NCBI GenBank assembly: GCA_049687015.1
Contig: JBAVIP010000067.1
Location: 1 to 15,031 of the forward strand
Direction: 5' to 3'
From: Methylotenera_A sp049687015
GTDB lineage: Bacteria; Pseudomonadota; Gammaproteobacteria; Burkholderiales; Methylophilaceae
DNA: 15,031 bases
How positions within the stretch are numbered: the first letter of the stretch is position 1; every line of letters begins with the position of its first letter. Under the pieces are notes generated by a model. It was not told where the DNA came from and did not search any database. It worked only from the letters and a program-made list of their open reading frames with translations. The position numbers and the translations under genes were made by a program. Positions 14,487 through 15,031 of the stretch are shown here, piece after piece.

Positions 14487-15031
14487 CAAATGCCTCGCAT
14501 AATTGACTAAGTAATTGACCAAAAATCGGCAATATCTCTTCTTTGCTGTGCGGGCTGTCATCATCGGTGCCGGCAACCATAAAGCTCACCGTGAGCTTGT
14601 CCAGGTTCTCGCGGAACTCGCTCCAGTGCTCGGCCTCAGCCTCGCCAATCAGCTTGAACTTATTGAAGCCTGACTCGATAATCTCAACCAACTCCGCCTC
14701 CGGCAAGCCTGCAAACAGCGTTTTGGCGATAATGATTTGTGCCGCAGTGAGATCTGGTGTGATGTTTTCTTGGGCCAAAGGCACAGTAAAAAACGCAAAC
14801 GTCAATAGCGCGTAAGCCTGATACACGCTTAACATATCAAAGTTATTTTTATGCTCAAATGCCGGCTGTCTATCGGCTGCCTGAATCGCCTTGAATGTCA
14901 CGTAACTGGACAGATAATGCGCGGAATCCAGCGCGTCGTATTCACTTAAATTGATATTGGGTTTTTGACTGTCGTCAAAAGTTTCAGCCAGACATAAGGC
15001 ATGCAGCAAGGTGAGTCGTTTTGAGTAATCC
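14479..15031 (-). CDS. Gene X: conserved-looking protein of unknown function, start outside the window
   Basis: I do not recognise the family. The frame is open from the TAG at 14479 to the right edge, giving at least 183 residues. A TTG at 15009 could start it, but it has no ribosome site and the frame continues beyond it (DYSKRLTLLHALC), so the true start is probably beyond the edge. It looks soluble and acidic, mostly helical, with a hydrophobic patch (LLTFAFFTVPLA) and a C-terminal block EHWSEFRENLDKLTVSF, AGTDDDSPHSKEEILPIFGQ. That block is nearly unchanged in the X' copy, where most base differences are silent, which argues that it is a real, selected protein. It converges with prfC and the cargo genes. 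No function is offered. Confidence 0.85.
   Translation of the reverse strand, partial: DYSKRLTLLHALCLAETFDDSQKPNINLSEYDALDSAHYLSSYVTFKAIQAADRQPAFEHKNNFDMLSVYQAYALLTFAFFTVPLAQENITPDLTAAQIIIAKTLFAGLPEAELVEIIESGFNKFKLIGEAEAEHWSEFRENLDKLTVSFMVAGTDDDSPHSKEEILPIFGQLLSQLCEAFEA

Overview
The window looks like the chromosome of a motile, Gram-negative betaproteobacterium. I infer this from the proteobacterial gene set: a MotA/MotB stator pair, a GlnE of the two-domain type, acs, and prfC. A Methylophilaceae-like methylotroph would fit the overall look, but nothing here proves that placement.

Positions 1-7466 are mostly housekeeping. motB (cut by the left edge) and motA lie on the minus strand as a stator operon. 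Upstream of them is glnE, also on the minus strand, encoding the glutamine synthetase adenylyltransferase. acs diverges from glnE on the plus strand and ends at a strong hairpin terminator. A small minus-strand operon follows, with a DUF2934 protein overlapping a single-domain PAS protein by four bases. It has its own terminator, convergent with acs. A 266-base spacer with palindromes and a degenerate ATTCCC-type repeat leads into prfC (release factor 3) on the plus strand.

Positions 9305-14478 are the unusual part. The expected simple neighbour of prfC is a minus-strand gene of unknown function at the right edge, here called gene X (14479 to the edge, start outside the window). Between them are three blocks of plus-strand accessory genes. 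Block 1 is a GT-B glycosyltransferase. Block 2 is a NodB-type polysaccharide deacetylase plus a GT4 glycosyltransferase. Block 3 is a GAF-GGDEF diguanylate cyclase. The blocks are separated by broken copies of the two flanking genes, always in the order gene X 3' end (minus) then prfC 3' end (plus). The scar between blocks 2 and 3 (12899-13206) is fresh and easy to read: 51 codons of X joined to about 50 codons of prfC. The scar between blocks 1 and 2 (10426-10545) is short and decayed.

This layout, prfC-cargo1-X''-prfC''-cargo2-X'-prfC'-cargo3-X, is what repeated single-crossover insertion or tandem duplication would leave if each unit ran from inside prfC to inside X. The fresh prfC copy differs from the local gene mainly at silent codon positions, which suggests it came from a related lineage rather than from local duplication and decay. 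I read the prfC-X gap as an accretion hotspot for surface-polysaccharide and c-di-GMP genes.

Functionally, the cargo genes point to a surface glycan and its possible control by c-di-GMP, with flagellar stator genes nearby on the same chromosome. That functional link is inference from gene content. I saw no tRNA, rRNA, CRISPR array, transposase or integrase.
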